DNA of 64,000 bases from the NCBI GenBank assembly GCA_013399015.1, contig VWZX01002149.1, positions 7,424,918 to 7,488,917 on the forward strand. The letters are read 5' to 3'. Numbering within the stretch: position 1 is the first letter of the stretch; each line of letters begins with the position of its first letter. Source of the DNA: Galbula dea (Eukaryota > Chordata > Aves > Piciformes > Galbulidae). Shown here one piece after another: positions 63,831 through 64,000 of this stretch. The notes below the pieces were generated by a model, which saw nothing but the letters and a program-made list of their open reading frames with translations, did no database searches and was not told where the DNA came from. The position numbers were made by a program, and so were the translations under genes.

Positions 63831-63854
63831 CTCCTCATCAATTTTCTGCATCAT
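63831..63854 (-). CDS. TNIP3: Possible upstream first coding exon of TNIP3
   Basis: On the minus strand two adjacent ATGs begin a short frame (MMQKIDEE) that runs straight into GAG|GTAAAG, a plausible splice donor after 63831. The phase is 0, matching the phase-0 acceptor at 59457, so joining it to the 59370-59456 exon would keep the frame and add 28 residues (8 here and 20 from the open part of that exon). Human TNIP3 also has an N-terminal extension of variable length, but I see no clear residue similarity. A donor of this quality is common by chance, so this is only a candidate. Confidence 0.3.
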
Positions 63855-64000
63855 GCCTCAGGGTGCAGCCTTCAGAGATTTCCTTCTTCCCTATAGTAGA
63901 GTCACACAAAGCAGGTAAGTGTGTCATCTTTTGCAGGTGGATGACATTCATGGCTTAATCACTCCTTTCCTCTGAACATCTCACTCCTCCCTTTCCCAGT

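Noticed and set aside
1..64000. CRISPR arrays, operons, insertion sequences or other prokaryotic systems
   Set aside because: The sequence is a vertebrate chromosome segment; no regularly spaced direct repeats of that kind were seen.

Overview
The window is vertebrate nuclear DNA, almost certainly from a bird. It has small exons separated by introns of about 1 to 7 kb, AT-rich non-coding DNA with one sharp CpG island, and chicken-repeat-1 (CR1) LINE fragments with the usual ATTCTATGATTCTATG-type 3' tails as the main interspersed repeat. I see no L1 or Alu-type elements and no bacterial-type gene organisation. Most long open frames in the window are chance.

Right half (about 31.6-64 kb): one multi-exon gene on the minus strand, TNIP3 (ABIN-3, an A20-binding inhibitor of NF-kB). 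I reconstructed ten coding exons from 59.46 kb down to a stop codon at 32408-32410. All splice sites are GT/AG and all phases agree, giving a continuous 311-codon frame. It carries the ABIN homology 1 core, the ubiquitin-binding UBAN segment and the family's conserved C-terminus (PDYQ...PPDVQHKAN). A short exon expected from the human protein was not found between 43.2 and 45.1 kb. A possible extra 5' exon lies at 63.83-63.85 kb, and NF-kB-type sites lie near both possible 5' ends. Introns contain CR1 copies, one with a 185-codon open ORF2 remnant, and A/C- or T/G-rich low-complexity tracts.

Left half (1-31.6 kb): no confident protein-coding exon. A CpG island at 17.2-18.15 kb holds a TATA box followed by a strong splice donor on the minus strand. 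By human 4q27 gene order (NDNF lies downstream of TNIP3 on the same strand) this is the best candidate for the NDNF promoter and a non-coding first exon, which would make 1-17.5 kb its first intron. That assignment is inference. Between the island and TNIP3 lies a GC-rich island of three different minisatellites (29.08-29.88 kb).

The most interesting item is a 148-bp element at 12511-12658: a tRNA-Glu(CTC)-like head with intact Pol III A and B boxes, joined in the same orientation to a CR1 3' tail and flanked by an 8-bp direct repeat. That is the structure of a tRNA/CR1 SINE. A second item is a pair of near-identical 14-bp homeodomain palindromes at 5868 and 5955.
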